The notes under the pieces are model-generated. The model had not been told where the DNA came from. It saw only the letters and a list, made by a program, of their open reading frames with translations, and made no database searches. Position numbers and translations under genes: made by a program. From contig NZ_JAPYKH010000010.1 of the NCBI RefSeq assembly GCF_029623345.1, forward strand, positions 62,001-126,000: a DNA stretch of 64,000 bases. Direction: 5' to 3'. Of this stretch, positions 9,053 through 18,982 are shown piece after piece (position 1 is the first letter of the stretch; each line of letters opens with the position of its first letter). The DNA is from Sphingomonas phyllosphaerae. Its GTDB lineage: Bacteria > Pseudomonadota > Alphaproteobacteria > Sphingomonadales > Sphingomonadaceae.

Positions 9053-10237
9053 TCATCCGGCCCGCCGGACGCCGCGCTTGCGCTCGATCACGCCGCGATA
9101 ATGCTCCACCAGCGCCACCGCATGCTCGCGGTCGCTGAGCACGGTACGCGACGCCACCTCGGCGGCGCGCCGCACCAGCGGCTGGTCGCGCGAGAACAGC
9201 GCCACGATCGCCTTGGCGCAGGCGTAGGCGTCGCCGCTGCGATAGGTCTCGGCGAAGGCCGGCCGCGCCACCGCGGAGGAGCCGCCGCGATCGGGCACGA
9301 TCATCGGCAGGCCCGACGCCAGCGCCTCGGACGCCACCATCCCGAACGGCTCGCTGTCGCCGCCGTGGATGAAGGCGTCCGCGCTTGCCATGATCGAGGC
9401 GAGCTGGCCGCGGTGGTAGATCGGCTGGAACATGCGCACGTGCGGGCTCTCGGCGATATGGCGCTCGAGCGTCCGCGTGTCGGGGCCGAGGCCGAGCAGC
9501 ATCATCCCGACCGGGATCTTGGTCCCCGCGCGGCGCGCCGCGTCGATCACCATCGGCCAGCGCTTTTCGGCGTGGTGGCGCCCGATGCCGATCAGCAGGT
9601 GCGCGTCCTCGGGCAGGTCGCACTGCGCCAGCATCGCGGCGCGCAGCGCGGGACTGCGCAACGCGGGCGAGAAATGCTCGCGCTCGATCCCCAGCGTCAT
9701 GGTCGCGTCGACGCGCAGCCCGCGCGCGCGCAGCCGATCGGTCAGCACCGGGCCGTTGGTCACCACCGTGTCGAACGGCGCGAGGCAGCGCGCCATGTAG
9801 CGGTCGTACCAGCCGAACACGCGCTCGATCGCGCCCTCGGAGGCGATCTTGGCGAACCAGCGCTTGGGATAGGCCTCCATATTGTCGTTGTGCATGAACC
9901 AGGCGCGGATCGCCGGCCCTTGCCACGAGGTGACGATCGAGGCCGAGCGCCACGGCGAGCAATTCTCGATCACGTCGGGCTGGAGCTGGTCGAGCAGAGC
10001 GTGAACCGGCGCCGCGTCCCAGAACAGCCCGTAGTTGGAATCGAACGGCATGCCGGGCGACTTGACATAATAGAGCAGCGCGCCGCCGGGCCGCTCCTCG
10101 ACGCGGTCCTCCTTGCCGGGCGCGATCACGATCTGCTGGTGTCCGAGCTCGGACATGATCGCCATCTTGCGATCGAGATACGAGCGCACCCCGCCGCCGT
10201 TGGGCGAGTAGAATTCGTTGACGTCGACGATCCGCAT
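9053..10237 (-). CDS. Glycosyltransferase family 4 (GT-B) protein
   Basis: 394 residues. The N terminus (DVNEFYSPNGGGVRSYLDRK) has the glycine-rich acceptor-side loop of GT4 enzymes. The C-terminal half has the nucleotide-sugar site: LLIGIGRHHAEKRW, SPHVRMFQPIYHRGQLASI, then ADAFIHGGDSEPFGMVASEAL with the E-x7-E motif, and PMIVPDRGGS. Retaining sugar transfer from an NDP-sugar to a polysaccharide or glycolipid acceptor is expected in the cytoplasm. It is the last of three minus-strand genes, 12 bases after the DUF2141 protein, suggesting one operon for envelope glycan. Confidence 0.85.
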   Translation of the reverse strand: MRIVDVNEFYSPNGGGVRSYLDRKMAIMSELGHQQIVIAPGKEDRVEERPGGALLYYVKSPGMPFDSNYGLFWDAAPVHALLDQLQPDVIENCSPWRSASIVTSWQGPAIRAWFMHNDNMEAYPKRWFAKIASEGAIERVFGWYDRYMARCLAPFDTVVTNGPVLTDRLRARGLRVDATMTLGIEREHFSPALRSPALRAAMLAQCDLPEDAHLLIGIGRHHAEKRWPMVIDAARRAGTKIPVGMMLLGLGPDTRTLERHIAESPHVRMFQPIYHRGQLASIMASADAFIHGGDSEPFGMVASEALASGLPMIVPDRGGSSAVARPAFAETYRSGDAYACAKAIVALFSRDQPLVRRAAEVASRTVLSDREHAVALVEHYRGVIERKRGVRRAG

Positions 10238-10249
10238 CGCGCGCCTCCC

Positions 10250-10783
10250 TCAGTCAGCGAAGCCGAAGCCGCCGAGCCCGCGCAGATATTGCAGCCGGAT
10301 CGTGGCACGGGTGACGCCGGGCCCGACGTCGATCAGCGAATCGACCAGCTTGGGCTTGGCGCGGCCGATCTTGTGGTTGCTCGGGAAGCCGGCGCCGTCG
10401 CTCCAGAAGTTGAACTTGCGCTTGCCGTCACGATCATGGCCGAGGAAGAGCGCGTAGCGGCCGGGCCGCGGCACGCGGATGCAGATCTCCCCCGCGAGGC
10501 TCGCGGGCGGCGCCACGTCGATTCGGCGGAAGGTCTTGCCCGCCTCCAGCAGCTTCTTGTCGCCGGCGAGAAAATCCTCCTCGGTGGCGGGGTAGAGCTC
10601 GAGCTTGAGCGTGCCCTTGCGGTCCTTGATCCCGGACACGCTGGCGAGGATCGCAGGGCCGGGCGCGCCGGGCGCGCAGGCGGCGGCGTCCTGGCCGAGC
10701 ACCTGCGCCGCGCCCGGGGCCGCGCTCATCGCCGCTCCCAGGACTGCGGCGGCGAGCATCACGCCCCGCCGGTATGTCGCCAT
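10250..10783 (-). CDS. DUF2141 family exported protein
   Basis: 177 residues from ATG 10783, with AAAGGA about nine bases upstream. A signal peptide ends near ALGAAQ-type residues (~25-28: SAAPGAAQ). The mature part has ILASVSGIKDRKGTLKLELYP, GKTFRRIDVAPP, CIRVPRPGRYALFLGHDRDG and the closing FNFWSDGAGFPSN typical of DUF2141 beta-sandwich proteins. Function of the family is unknown; periplasmic or outer-envelope location is expected. Its start lies 25 bases inside the end of the upstream membrane-protein gene, implying translational coupling. Confidence 0.8.
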   Translation of the reverse strand: MATYRRGVMLAAAVLGAAMSAAPGAAQVLGQDAAACAPGAPGPAILASVSGIKDRKGTLKLELYPATEEDFLAGDKKLLEAGKTFRRIDVAPPASLAGEICIRVPRPGRYALFLGHDRDGKRKFNFWSDGAGFPSNHKIGRAKPKLVDSLIDVGPGVTRATIRLQYLRGLGGFGFAD

Positions 10784-11736
10784 TGCTGCGTCCTTTCCCA
10801 CACGTACACGACCCCAAATAGGAGCGTCAGCAGCAGATGCATCACCAAGGTTGACGCGCCCGTGAACGCCATGAGGTCCGACAGCGTGCGGTCATGCCCG
10901 ATTACCAGGATCGCGAAGTTGGCGAAAAGCAGGTCTTTGTTGGGCACGAGCGGCAGGCGCGAGACAAGCTGGCGCCCCGCCACCAGGAACAGCCACATGC
11001 CGATCGAGACGCTCGGCATCGCATAGGACCAGGCCAGCGCGATGGTCAGGCACGTCAGCGTGATGCGCAGCCAGTCGATGCCGAAGATGAACCACAGCTC
11101 CCCGCGCGACAGCGAGAAGACGCGGCTGGAGAAAGCGACCACGAGCACCGGGACGGCCAGCGCAAGGCCGAGCGACCACAGCATCGTACGCACCAGCTCG
11201 GGATCGATCAGCTCATAGCCGAGCGGCAGCGCGACCGCGCCGAGCAGGATTGCGGTGAGATTGCCGACGATGCCTGAGACGATGCTGACGTCCTTCACCG
11301 CGCCGAACGGCGCCGCCACCATCTTCAACCGCGCGCGCGCCCAGGCATAGAAATAGGCGTCGCCCGAGTAGCCGATCAGGATGTCGTTCGCGATCCGCTT
11401 CTTGTTGAGCGCGAGGAAGGCGCCGGGCGGAACGCCCCATAAGCGGCGGAAGATGACGAAGTCGCACACCGGCAGCGCGAGATAGGAGAGTAGGAAATAG
11501 ACGTAGAAGCCCGGCGTCTCCGGCACGGTGCGGCGCAGCCCGGCGAGGCCGTGATCGAGCAGCTCGTGCAGCAGCCCGACCATCATCGCCACCGTCACCG
11601 CGGCGCCGAGCAGGGCGGGCCAGCGCCGCCGCAGCGTCTGCACCGGGCGGAGCGCGACCAGCGGCGCGTCCGCAAGCGGAGCGCGGTCGGCGGTGCTAAC
11701 GGGGGCTCGCTCGGTCAGTGGCTCGTCGGCGCGCAA
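10759..11736 (-). CDS. Polytopic membrane protein, unknown function
   Basis: 325 residues with about eight hydrophobic segments, beginning after a ~38-residue polar N terminus: ALLGAAVTVAMMVGLL, FYVYFLLSYLALPVCDF, IVGNLTAILLGAVALPL, TMLWSLGLALAVPVLVVAF, and a C-terminal LVMHLLLTLLFGVVYVW. It resembles the layout of UPF0104/lysylphosphatidylglycerol-synthase-TM-like proteins, but no diagnostic motif was found. It leads a three-gene operon (this gene, DUF2141 protein, glycosyltransferase), so a role in envelope polysaccharide or lipid handling is inferred. Confidence 0.65.
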   Translation of the reverse strand: MRADEPLTERAPVSTADRAPLADAPLVALRPVQTLRRRWPALLGAAVTVAMMVGLLHELLDHGLAGLRRTVPETPGFYVYFLLSYLALPVCDFVIFRRLWGVPPGAFLALNKKRIANDILIGYSGDAYFYAWARARLKMVAAPFGAVKDVSIVSGIVGNLTAILLGAVALPLGYELIDPELVRTMLWSLGLALAVPVLVVAFSSRVFSLSRGELWFIFGIDWLRITLTCLTIALAWSYAMPSVSIGMWLFLVAGRQLVSRLPLVPNKDLLFANFAILVIGHDRTLSDLMAFTGASTLVMHLLLTLLFGVVYVWERTQQWRHTGGA

Positions 11737-11857
11737 TTTTTTCGTCCTGTCCCGCGCGCTAGCGGGGATCGACGGCGTCTAGCAGCGCGTCGCAGCACGC
11801 GCCAGCGACCGCCGCGGCGTGGCTGTCCCGCGCGCGGTCAGGCGCCCGCGGCGCGGC

Positions 11858-12961
11858 TCAGGCCGAGTCGCCGGCACCGTCGCGGTCGTCGTCGAGCCGC
11901 TCGGAGCGGCGCTCCATTGCGGTCTTCACCATCGCGGTCATCGGGTCGGCCAGCGCCAGACCGAGGATGCCGAACAGCGCGCTCGCCAGGATCTGCGTGC
12001 CCAGCGTGAGCGCGGGCGGCAGGTCGACGGTGCGTTTCGCCACCATCGGGATCACGACATAGCCGTCGAAGGTCTGCACCACGACGTAGACGACGATCGC
12101 CAGCACCCCGATATGGATCCCCGCCGAGAAGCCCACCGCCACCATCAGCCCGCCCGAGATGAAGGCGCCGATGTTGGGGATAAAGGCGAGCAGTCCGGTG
12201 AGGATGCCGAGTATAAGCGCCATCGGCACACCGACGATCCACAAAGCGATCGCGACGAGCACGCCCTCGAACGCCATGCCGAGCAGCCGCCCCGCCAGCA
12301 GCCGCCGCAGCGTCCGCCCCATGCGGTTGACGGTCAGCGCGAACTCAGGCCGGTCCGCCTCGGGCACCATCCATTGCAGTCCGCGGTCATAGACGCGCGG
12401 GTCCATCGCCACGAACAGCCCGATCACCATGATCATGAAGAGCGTGGTGAGCGCCCCGACCGCGGTGCCGACCCAGCTCGTCACGCGCCCGACCGAGGAG
12501 AGCGCCTGGCGCGACAGGCCGCTGAGGTCGGAGGCGGCGGGCATCAGCCCCTGTGCGCTGAGCCAGCCGGTGGCGCGCATCGCCTGGGTCTCGACCGTGC
12601 TGCGCAGCTGCATGACCTGCTCGCTGATCTGCACCCCGGCGAGGTAGAAGGTGCCGAGCAGGAAGGCGATCGTCAGCAGGCAGACGATCAGCAGCCGCCA
12701 GCCGCGTCCGATCGGCAGCACCCGCCCGAGCAGCCGCACCCCGCCGTCGAGCAAGGCGGCGAAGACCAGCCCGCCGAAGATGATCAGCAGCGGCTGGACC
12801 AGCAGCACCACCAAGGCGATCGCGCAGGCCATGCCGAGCCACACCGCGGCGCGGCGGATCTCGTCGCGCGTTGCGGGGTCACGCACCTCGTGCGGGCTCG
12901 CGCCCGCGGTCACCTTCACCCGCTCGCCGCGGCGATCGAGCGGCGGGGTGGCGTCGCTCAA
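11858..12961 (-). CDS. AI-2E (PerM) family transporter
   Basis: About 367 residues from a TTG at 12961 that overlaps the lepB stop (TTGA); a GTG at 12919 is the other candidate. Eight or so hydrophobic segments, with the family pattern in the C-terminal half: WIVGVPMALILGILTGLLAF, IPNIGAFISGGLMVAVGF, and VVQTFDGYVVIPMVAKRTVDLPP, where the last block is the PerM signature. The family exports small molecules or ions (AI-2 for TqsA, Na+/H+ exchange for others), so the substrate is open. It is the final gene of the pyrE-pdxJ-acpS-lepB cluster. Confidence 0.85.
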   Translation of the reverse strand: MSDATPPLDRRGERVKVTAGASPHEVRDPATRDEIRRAAVWLGMACAIALVVLLVQPLLIIFGGLVFAALLDGGVRLLGRVLPIGRGWRLLIVCLLTIAFLLGTFYLAGVQISEQVMQLRSTVETQAMRATGWLSAQGLMPAASDLSGLSRQALSSVGRVTSWVGTAVGALTTLFMIMVIGLFVAMDPRVYDRGLQWMVPEADRPEFALTVNRMGRTLRRLLAGRLLGMAFEGVLVAIALWIVGVPMALILGILTGLLAFIPNIGAFISGGLMVAVGFSAGIHIGVLAIVVYVVVQTFDGYVVIPMVAKRTVDLPPALTLGTQILASALFGILGLALADPMTAMVKTAMERRSERLDDDRDGAGDSA

Positions 12962-13896
12962 CGCACGCGCTCGGGATGAAGCGAGGTGCCGGCGCGACCG
13001 GCGCGCAGCGCGTGCGGCCATGTCAGCGGGTTCCACGTCGCCCCGCCGTCGACCGAGAAGGTGATGAACTCGGCGCGGCCGCCCAGATTCTCGTACGGCA
13101 CCGGACCGCCCAACCCGCGCTCGAACCCGCCGAGCGCGAAGCGACTGTCGGCCGAGCGGTCGCGGTTGTCGCCCATCAGAAAGACGCGGTTGGCCGGGAT
13201 CTTGATCGGGCCGTAATTGTCACCGGGGCTGTCCGGCTCGAGGTCCACGGTGTCGTAGCGGCGGCCGTTGGGCAGCGTCTCGGTCACGATCGGCAGGCGG
13301 CACACGATCGTGCCGTCGGCACGGGCGACGCGTGCGCCGGGATATTGCGCCGGGTCGCAGGTGGCGTTGGCGTCGACCGGCAGCTCGCGATAGTGTTTCT
13401 CGCCGCGCTGCACCGCCACGCCGTTGAGGAAGACGACGCCGCCGCGCACCGCCAGCGTGTCGCCGGGCAGGCCGATCACGCGCTTGATATAGTCGCTGCT
13501 CTGGCCCGGCGGGGTGACGATGACGACGTCGCCGCGCTCGGGCAGTTTGCCCCAGACTCGGCCGTGCAGGAAGGGCAGCTGCACCGACCAGCCGTCGACC
13601 GGGCGGTGGAAGACGAGGTCTTCGACGATCGCGACGGGGTTGGGGATGGTCGGGGAGACGAACGACCAGCCATAGGCATATTTGGAGACGACCAGCCGGT
13701 CGCCCACCATCAGCCCGGGCAGCATCGACTCGCTCGGGATGTAGAAGGGCTTGGCGATGAAGCTGTGAAAGCCGAGCACGGCGAGCACCAGCCCGACCAG
13801 CCCCTTCACCTCGCCCCACCAGTCGAAGCGCGCGCGCGGCGCCTCGGCGCGGCGCTCCAGCGGGCGCTCGCCGCTCAAGCTGATCTCATCGGCCAT
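12958..13896 (-). CDS. lepB: Signal peptidase I
   Basis: 312 residues. Cleaves signal peptides on the periplasmic face of the inner membrane. One N-terminal membrane segment (GLVGLVLAVLGFHSFIAKPF) precedes box B, IPSESMLPGLMVGD, with the catalytic serine. The catalytic lysine is in SSDYIKRVIGLPGD (box D), and box E is present as VFLMGDNRDRSADSR. It follows acpS after four bases and overlaps the following transporter start, consistent with co-translation. In many alphaproteobacteria rnc and era follow lepB; here they do not. Confidence 0.97.
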   Translation of the reverse strand: MADEISLSGERPLERRAEAPRARFDWWGEVKGLVGLVLAVLGFHSFIAKPFYIPSESMLPGLMVGDRLVVSKYAYGWSFVSPTIPNPVAIVEDLVFHRPVDGWSVQLPFLHGRVWGKLPERGDVVIVTPPGQSSDYIKRVIGLPGDTLAVRGGVVFLNGVAVQRGEKHYRELPVDANATCDPAQYPGARVARADGTIVCRLPIVTETLPNGRRYDTVDLEPDSPGDNYGPIKIPANRVFLMGDNRDRSADSRFALGGFERGLGGPVPYENLGGRAEFITFSVDGGATWNPLTWPHALRAGRAGTSLHPERVR

Positions 13897-13900
13897 GGCG

Positions 13901-14320
13901 TCACGCCGCTCCCTTGCTCTCGACCGGCACCGCCTCGATGATCACGAAGGCCTGCGCCCAGGGGTGATCGTCGGTCAGCGTCAGATGGACGCGGGCGACG
14001 TGGCCCTCGGGTATCATCGCGTCAAGCCGTTCCTTGGCGCCACCGGTCAGCGCCAGCGTCGGCGCGCCCGAGCGCGCGTTGACCACGCCGATGTCCCTCA
14101 TGAACACGCCCGCCTTGAAGCCGGTGCCGACCGCCTTGGAGAAGGCCTCCTTGGCGGCGAAGCGCTTGGCATAGGTGCCCGCGCGCGTGAGCGGCCGGCG
14201 CGCCGCCTTGGCGCGCTCGACGTCGGTGAACACGCGCGCCTCGAAGCGCTCGCCGAAGCGGTCGAGCGAGGCCCGGATTCGCTCGATGTTGCACAGGTCC
14301 GAGCCGAGGCCGATGATCAT
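13901..14320 (-). CDS. acpS: Holo-acyl-carrier-protein synthase
   Basis: 139 residues from ATG 14320, with GGAGG six bases upstream. Transfers 4'-phosphopantetheine from CoA to acyl carrier protein. The Mg2+-binding aspartate lies in [15 protein letters not shown] (D8), and the second metal motif is in [18 protein letters not shown] (WxxKEA-type, with F instead of W). Lies 34 bases after pdxJ and four before lepB. Confidence 0.96.
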   Translation of the reverse strand: MIIGLGSDLCNIERIRASLDRFGERFEARVFTDVERAKAARRPLTRAGTYAKRFAAKEAFSKAVGTGFKAGVFMRDIGVVNARSGAPTLALTGGAKERLDAMIPEGHVARVHLTLTDDHPWAQAFVIIEAVPVESKGAA

Positions 14321-14354
14321 AAGATCCTCCCCGGCACGGAGCGGCATGCGCCTC

Positions 14355-15092
14355 TCACCGCGCACTCTCCATCGCGTCGCGCATGCGGCGGACGCTCGCG
14401 TCGAGGCCGACGAAGATCGCCTCGCCCACCAGGAAATGCCCGATGTTGAGCTCGCGCAGCTGCGGGATCGCCGCGACCGCCGCGACATTGTCGTAGGTCA
14501 GCCCGTGGCCGGCATGGACCTCGATGGCGTTCTTGGCCGCGAGCGCCGCGGCGTCGGCCAGCCGGCGCAGCTCGCGCGCGCGCGCCTCGCCGTCCAGCTC
14601 GGCGTAGCGACCGGTGTGGAGCTCCACCACCGGCGCGCCGAGCTGGAGCGCGGCCTCGATCTGGCGCGGGTCGGGCTCGATGAACAGCGACACGCGCACC
14701 CCCGCGTCGCGCAGCGCGGCAACGATCGGGGCGAGCGCCGCGCTTTGCCCCGCGGCGTCGAGGCCGCCCTCGGTGGTGCGCTCCTCGCGCTTCTCGGGGA
14801 CGATGCAGGCGGCGTGCGGCCGGTGGCGCAGCGCGATCGCGAGCATCTCCGCCGTCGCCGCCATCTCGAGGTTGAGCGGGATCGCGAGGCCGGCGGAGAG
14901 CCGCGCGATATCGTCGTCGGTGATATGGCGCCGGTCCTCGCGCAGGTGCGCGGTGATCCCGTCCGCCCCCGCCTCGGCCGCAAGCAGCGCGGCGCGGACC
15001 GGGTCGGGGAAGGCGCCGCCCCGCGCGTTGCGCACCGTGGCGACATGGTCGATGTTGACGCCGAGGCGCAGCGACGACGACGCGGGCGCCAT
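14355..15092 (-). CDS. pdxJ: Pyridoxine 5'-phosphate synthase
   Basis: 245 residues. Condenses 1-deoxy-D-xylulose 5-phosphate with 3-amino-2-oxopropyl phosphate to form pyridoxine 5'-phosphate in vitamin B6 synthesis. Signature blocks: [17 protein letters not shown] at the start, [59 protein letters not shown] and [12 protein letters not shown]. Its ATG overlaps the pyrE stop by one base (TGATG), so the two are translationally coupled. Confidence 0.97.
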   Translation of the reverse strand: MAPASSSLRLGVNIDHVATVRNARGGAFPDPVRAALLAAEAGADGITAHLREDRRHITDDDIARLSAGLAIPLNLEMAATAEMLAIALRHRPHAACIVPEKREERTTEGGLDAAGQSAALAPIVAALRDAGVRVSLFIEPDPRQIEAALQLGAPVVELHTGRYAELDGEARARELRRLADAAALAAKNAIEVHAGHGLTYDNVAAVAAIPQLRELNIGHFLVGEAIFVGLDASVRRMRDAMESAR

Positions 15093-15676
15093 CACGCGGC
15101 GGCCCGGCTGCCCGGCTTGGTCGCCGGGATCGCGGCCAGCTCGGGCGGCAGCGAGTCGGCCTCGTAGGTCGGCACGTCGAGCCGGATCAGCGGAAAGAAG
15201 GGCACGCCGATGTCGGCTTGGCCGTTCGAGCGATCGACCAGCGCGGCGCCAGCGACGACTCGCCCGCCCGCCGCCGTGATCGCGGCGATCGCCTCGCGAC
15301 TGGAAAGGCCGGTGGTGACGACATCTTCCATCATCAGCACCTCCTGCCCGGGGGCGAGTCGGAAGCCGCGGCGCAGCTCGAACGTGCCGGTCGGCCGCTC
15401 GACGAACATCGCCTCGACGCCGAGCGCGCGCGCCATCTCGTGCCCCGCGATCACCCCGCCCATCGCGGGCGCGACCACCGCGCTGATCCGCTGCCGCAGC
15501 GCGTCCGGGATGCGCTGGGCCAGCGCCTCGGCCAGCCGTGCGCCGCGGCGCGGGTCCATCAGCACGCGCGCGCACTGGAGGTAGCGCGGGCTGCGCAGCC
15601 CCGAGGAGAGGATGAAATGTCCCTCAAGCAGCGCGTCGGCGGCGCGGAACTCGGCCAGCACCTCGTCGTCGGTCAT
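15092..15676 (-). CDS. pyrE: Orotate phosphoribosyltransferase
   Basis: 194 residues from ATG 15676. A GTG at 15697 would add seven residues, but its first codons are themselves the GGAGGAG ribosome site for the ATG. Catalyses orotate + PRPP to OMP in pyrimidine synthesis. Motifs: [34 protein letters not shown] and the PRPP site [18 protein letters not shown]. First gene of the minus-strand cluster and divergent from coxB; the 196-base gap between them must hold both promoters. Confidence 0.96.
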   Translation of the reverse strand: MTDDEVLAEFRAADALLEGHFILSSGLRSPRYLQCARVLMDPRRGARLAEALAQRIPDALRQRISAVVAPAMGGVIAGHEMARALGVEAMFVERPTGTFELRRGFRLAPGQEVLMMEDVVTTGLSSREAIAAITAAGGRVVAGAALVDRSNGQADIGVPFFPLIRLDVPTYEADSLPPELAAIPATKPGSRAAA

Positions 15677-15872
15677 CGTCGCGTCACGCTCCTCCACGGC
15701 CTCTTCGCGCCATAGGAGCGGGCGGGCCCGCGCGCAACGCGCCGCGCTCGCGAAAACTGCCGTCGCGCGGAGGGCCTTGAGGCGAGGGGTCGGTCTGCTA
15801 TACGCCTAGGCAGGAGGGGCAGGTTTGCCCGGCCCACTGACGCGTGCGCCAGAGAGGGGTTTAGAACACAAC

Positions 15873-17111
15873 ATGCTGACAACCGGGTTCAAGGCAGGTT
15901 TCGGGGCAGGTCGCCGGGGCGCGCTGACAGGATTGATGCTCGCGGCCGGGCTCGCGCTGGCGGGCGTCGCCGGCGGGGCCTCCGCCCAGGCCGCGGCGCC
16001 CAGCGCCGGCCCCGCGACGAGCGCCACCGCCGCGCCGAGCGGGCTGCGCCCCGCCGACGCTAACCAGGGCCCCGCCGGCGGTACCGTGCAGAAGGCCGAT
16101 GCCGCGCCGGCCGCGCCAGCGCTAGCGATGGACGGCGCTCCGGCCATGGACGCGCGGGTCGTCAGCACGATCCCCAAGATCGGGCAGCCGGTCGACGGCG
16201 TCATGCACATCCAGCCGCAGGTGACCAAGAATGGCCTGCGCGCGCACTGGTTTCACGATCGCATCCTGTTCCCGCTGATCACGATCATCTCGCTGTTCGT
16301 GCTGGCGTTGCTGGTGTTCGTGGTGATCCGCTTCCGCGCCAGCCGCAATCCGACGCCGTCCAAGACCAGCCACAACACCGTGATCGAGGTGGTGTGGACG
16401 CTCGCGCCGGTGCTGATCCTGGTCGCCATCGCAGTGCCCTCGATCGGGCTGCTCCAGGCGCAGTTCCGCCCCGCCCCGGCGGGCGCTGTGACGCTCAAGG
16501 CGATCGGCAACCAGTGGTTCTGGAGCTACCAATATCCGGACCACGGCGGGATCGAGATCACCGCCAACATGCTCAAGGAAGGCAGCCAGGTCGCCGCGGG
16601 CGAGCGCGCGCGCAGCGACGCCGACGGGCCGCGGCTGCTCGCCACCGACAATCGCGTTGTGCTGCCGGTCGGCGTGCCGATCCGGTTGATCACCACCGCC
16701 AATGACGTGATCCACAGCTGGGCGGTTCCCGCCTTCTGGATCAAGCTGGACGCGATCCCGGGCCGCCTCAACGAGACCAGCTTCACCATCGACAAGCCCG
16801 GCCTCTACTTCGGCCAGTGCTCGGAGCTGTGCGGCGCTCGTCACGCCTTCATGCCGATCGCGGTGGAGGCAGTGCCGCCGGCGCAGTTCGCCGCCTGGGT
16901 GCGCGCCAAGGGCGGCTCGATGCCGGCCGCAGGCAAACCCTCCGACAAGGTGATCCCGCAGCCCGGCGCCGACGGCTCGGCCGCGGTGATGGACGAGGCG
17001 GCGATGAGCAACGCGCTGACCGGTCCGACCGAGAACGGCACCGACACTCCCACCCCTTCCCCGCAGGGCGCGACCGGCAACCCCGGTGGCGTCGGCGAAG
17101 CCGGACGCTAA
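15873..17111 (+). CDS. coxB: Cytochrome c oxidase subunit II
   Basis: 412 residues from ATG 15873. An alanine-rich signal (~20-42) and Ala/Pro-rich linker precede two membrane helices ([48 protein letters not shown]). The periplasmic cupredoxin domain contains [12 protein letters not shown] and the CuA site [12 protein letters not shown], with both Cys, His and Met ligands. Accepts electrons from cytochrome c. A ~60-residue Pro/Gly/Thr-rich tail extends beyond the usual end. coxA starts four bases after its stop. Confidence 0.96.
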   Translation: MLTTGFKAGFGAGRRGALTGLMLAAGLALAGVAGGASAQAAAPSAGPATSATAAPSGLRPADANQGPAGGTVQKADAAPAAPALAMDGAPAMDARVVSTIPKIGQPVDGVMHIQPQVTKNGLRAHWFHDRILFPLITIISLFVLALLVFVVIRFRASRNPTPSKTSHNTVIEVVWTLAPVLILVAIAVPSIGLLQAQFRPAPAGAVTLKAIGNQWFWSYQYPDHGGIEITANMLKEGSQVAAGERARSDADGPRLLATDNRVVLPVGVPIRLITTANDVIHSWAVPAFWIKLDAIPGRLNETSFTIDKPGLYFGQCSELCGARHAFMPIAVEAVPPAQFAAWVRAKGGSMPAAGKPSDKVIPQPGADGSAAVMDEAAMSNALTGPTENGTDTPTPSPQGATGNPGGVGEAGR

Positions 17112-17115
17112 GACG

Positions 17116-18783
17116 ATGACCGACACTGCGCTCCACCCGTCCGCCTTCCAGGCGCACGATCACGGCCACCATGACGCGCACGCCGACCACAAGCCCGGCT
17201 TCTTCGCGCGCTGGTTCATGTCCACCAACCACAAGGACATCGGCACGCTCTACCTGATCTTCGCGATCTGCGCGGGGATCATCGGCGGCGCGATCTCGGG
17301 GCTGATGCGCGCCGAGCTGATGCATCCGGGAATCCAGTACCTGCCCAAGTGGGTGGCGATGCTGCACGGCGGCACCGAGCAAAGCTTCGACCAGGCGCTC
17401 CACCTGTGGAACGTGCTGGTCACCGCGCACGGCCTCATCATGGTGTTCTTCATGGTAATGCCGGCGATGATCGGCGGCTTCGGCAATTGGTTCGTGCCGA
17501 TCATGATCGGCGCGCCCGACATGGCCTTTCCGCGGATGAACAACATCAGCTTCTGGCTGCTGGTCCCCGCCTTCACGCTGCTGCTGGCCTCGCCCTTCTT
17601 CGGCGGCGCGGGCACCGGCTGGACGGTCTACGCGCCGCTCTCCACCTATGGCGAACCGGGGCCGTCGGTCGACATGGCGATCCTGTCGCTCCACCTCGCC
17701 GGCGTCAGCTCCATCCTCGGCGCGATCAACTTCATCACCACGATCTTCAACATGCGCGCGCCGGGCATGACGCTGCACAAAATGCCGCTGTTCGCCTGGT
17801 CGGTGCTGGTCACCGCCTTCCTGCTGCTGCTGGCGCTGCCGGTGCTCGCCGCGGCGATCACGATGCTGCTGACCGATCGCAACTTCGGCACCACCTTCTA
17901 CGACCCCGCGGGCGGCGGCGACCCGGTGTTGTACCAGCATCTGTTCTGGTTCTTCGGCCACCCCGAAGTGTACATCATGATCCTGCCGGGCTTCGGCATC
18001 ATCAGCCACATCGTCGCGACCTTCAGCCGCAAGCCCGTGTTCGGCTATCTCGGCATGGCCTATGCCATGGTCGCGATCGGCGTGGTCGGCTTCGTGGTGT
18101 GGGCGCACCACATGTTCACCACGGGCATGAGCGTCAACGTGAAGATGTACTTCACCGCGGCGACGATGGTGATCGCGGTGCCGACCGGCATCAAGATCTT
18201 CTCCTGGATCGCGACGATGTGGGGCGGCTCGCTGCGCTTCCCCACGCCGATGGTCTGGGCGATCGGCTTCATCTTCATGTTCACCGTCGGCGGCGTGACC
18301 GGCGTGGTGCTCGCCAACGGCGGCGTCGACGATTACATGCAGGACACTTATTACGTGGTGGCGCACTTCCACTACGTGCTGAGCCTCGGCGCGGTGTTCT
18401 CGCTGTTCGCCGGCTTCTATTACTGGTTCCCGAAGATGACCGGGCGGATGTACTCGGAGCTGCTCGGCCAGTTGCACTTCTGGGTGTTCTTCGTCGGCGT
18501 GAACGTGATGTTCTTCCCGATGCACTTCCTCGGCCTGCAGGGCATGCCGCGGCGCTACCCGGACTATCCCGACGCCTTCGCGCATTGGAACCAGGTCGCG
18601 ACGGTCGGCTACATGATCATGGCGTCGGGGATGGTGATCTTCTTCGTCAACGTCGTGTGGTCGATGTTGGGGGGCAAGAAGGCGCCCGACAATCCCTGGG
18701 GCGCGGGTGCGACCACGCTGGAGTGGACGCTGTCGAGCCCCCCGCCCTTCCACCAGTTCGAGACGCTGCCCAAGATCGACTGA
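17116..18783 (+). CDS. coxA: Cytochrome c oxidase subunit I
   Basis: 555 residues. The heme a / heme a3-CuB subunit that reduces O2 and pumps protons. Landmarks: [14 protein letters not shown], heme a ligand in [26 protein letters not shown], CuB/Tyr site [15 protein letters not shown], CuB histidines in WAHHMFTTG, and heme ligands in [11 protein letters not shown] His-rich N terminus (residues ~9-25) is typical of alphaproteobacterial homologues. Forms an operon with coxB, but ctaB, ctaG and coxC, which often follow, are not next to it. A terminator follows at 18810. Confidence 0.97.
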   Translation: MTDTALHPSAFQAHDHGHHDAHADHKPGFFARWFMSTNHKDIGTLYLIFAICAGIIGGAISGLMRAELMHPGIQYLPKWVAMLHGGTEQSFDQALHLWNVLVTAHGLIMVFFMVMPAMIGGFGNWFVPIMIGAPDMAFPRMNNISFWLLVPAFTLLLASPFFGGAGTGWTVYAPLSTYGEPGPSVDMAILSLHLAGVSSILGAINFITTIFNMRAPGMTLHKMPLFAWSVLVTAFLLLLALPVLAAAITMLLTDRNFGTTFYDPAGGGDPVLYQHLFWFFGHPEVYIMILPGFGIISHIVATFSRKPVFGYLGMAYAMVAIGVVGFVVWAHHMFTTGMSVNVKMYFTAATMVIAVPTGIKIFSWIATMWGGSLRFPTPMVWAIGFIFMFTVGGVTGVVLANGGVDDYMQDTYYVVAHFHYVLSLGAVFSLFAGFYYWFPKMTGRMYSELLGQLHFWVFFVGVNVMFFPMHFLGLQGMPRRYPDYPDAFAHWNQVATVGYMIMASGMVIFFVNVVWSMLGGKKAPDNPWGAGATTLEWTLSSPPPFHQFETLPKID

Positions 18784-18809
18784 TCGGGCGCCCGCTCGTG
18801 AGACCATGG

Positions 18810-18839
18810 CCGGCGCCGCGTCCACCGACGCGGCGCCGG
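18810..18839 (+). terminator. Hairpin terminator after coxA
   Basis: A perfect 13-bp stem (18810-18822 with 18827-18839) with a four-base CACC loop, followed by TTGGCGTTTG. It lies 27 bases after the coxA stop. Confidence 0.65.
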
Positions 18840-18982
18840 TTGGCGTTTGCGACGCTGAGGAGCGGGCGTGAGGACCTCCCTTCCCCCTTCCTTCGTGGGG
18901 ATGACGGTCAAGGGAGTGAGGGCGGGCAAGTCGCCCCCACCCCTAGCGATTCCGTAACCCCTCCCTCGCTACACCCGCCGCG

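Noticed and set aside
9101-11026. 641-codon frame on the plus strand
   Set aside because: Antisense to the glycosyltransferase operon; composition (His/Arg/Ala-rich, no motifs) is typical of shadow frames in G/C-rich DNA.
16849-18825. 658-codon antisense frame across coxBA
   Set aside because: Mirrors the cox genes; low-complexity His/Asp/Arg content and no ribosome site.
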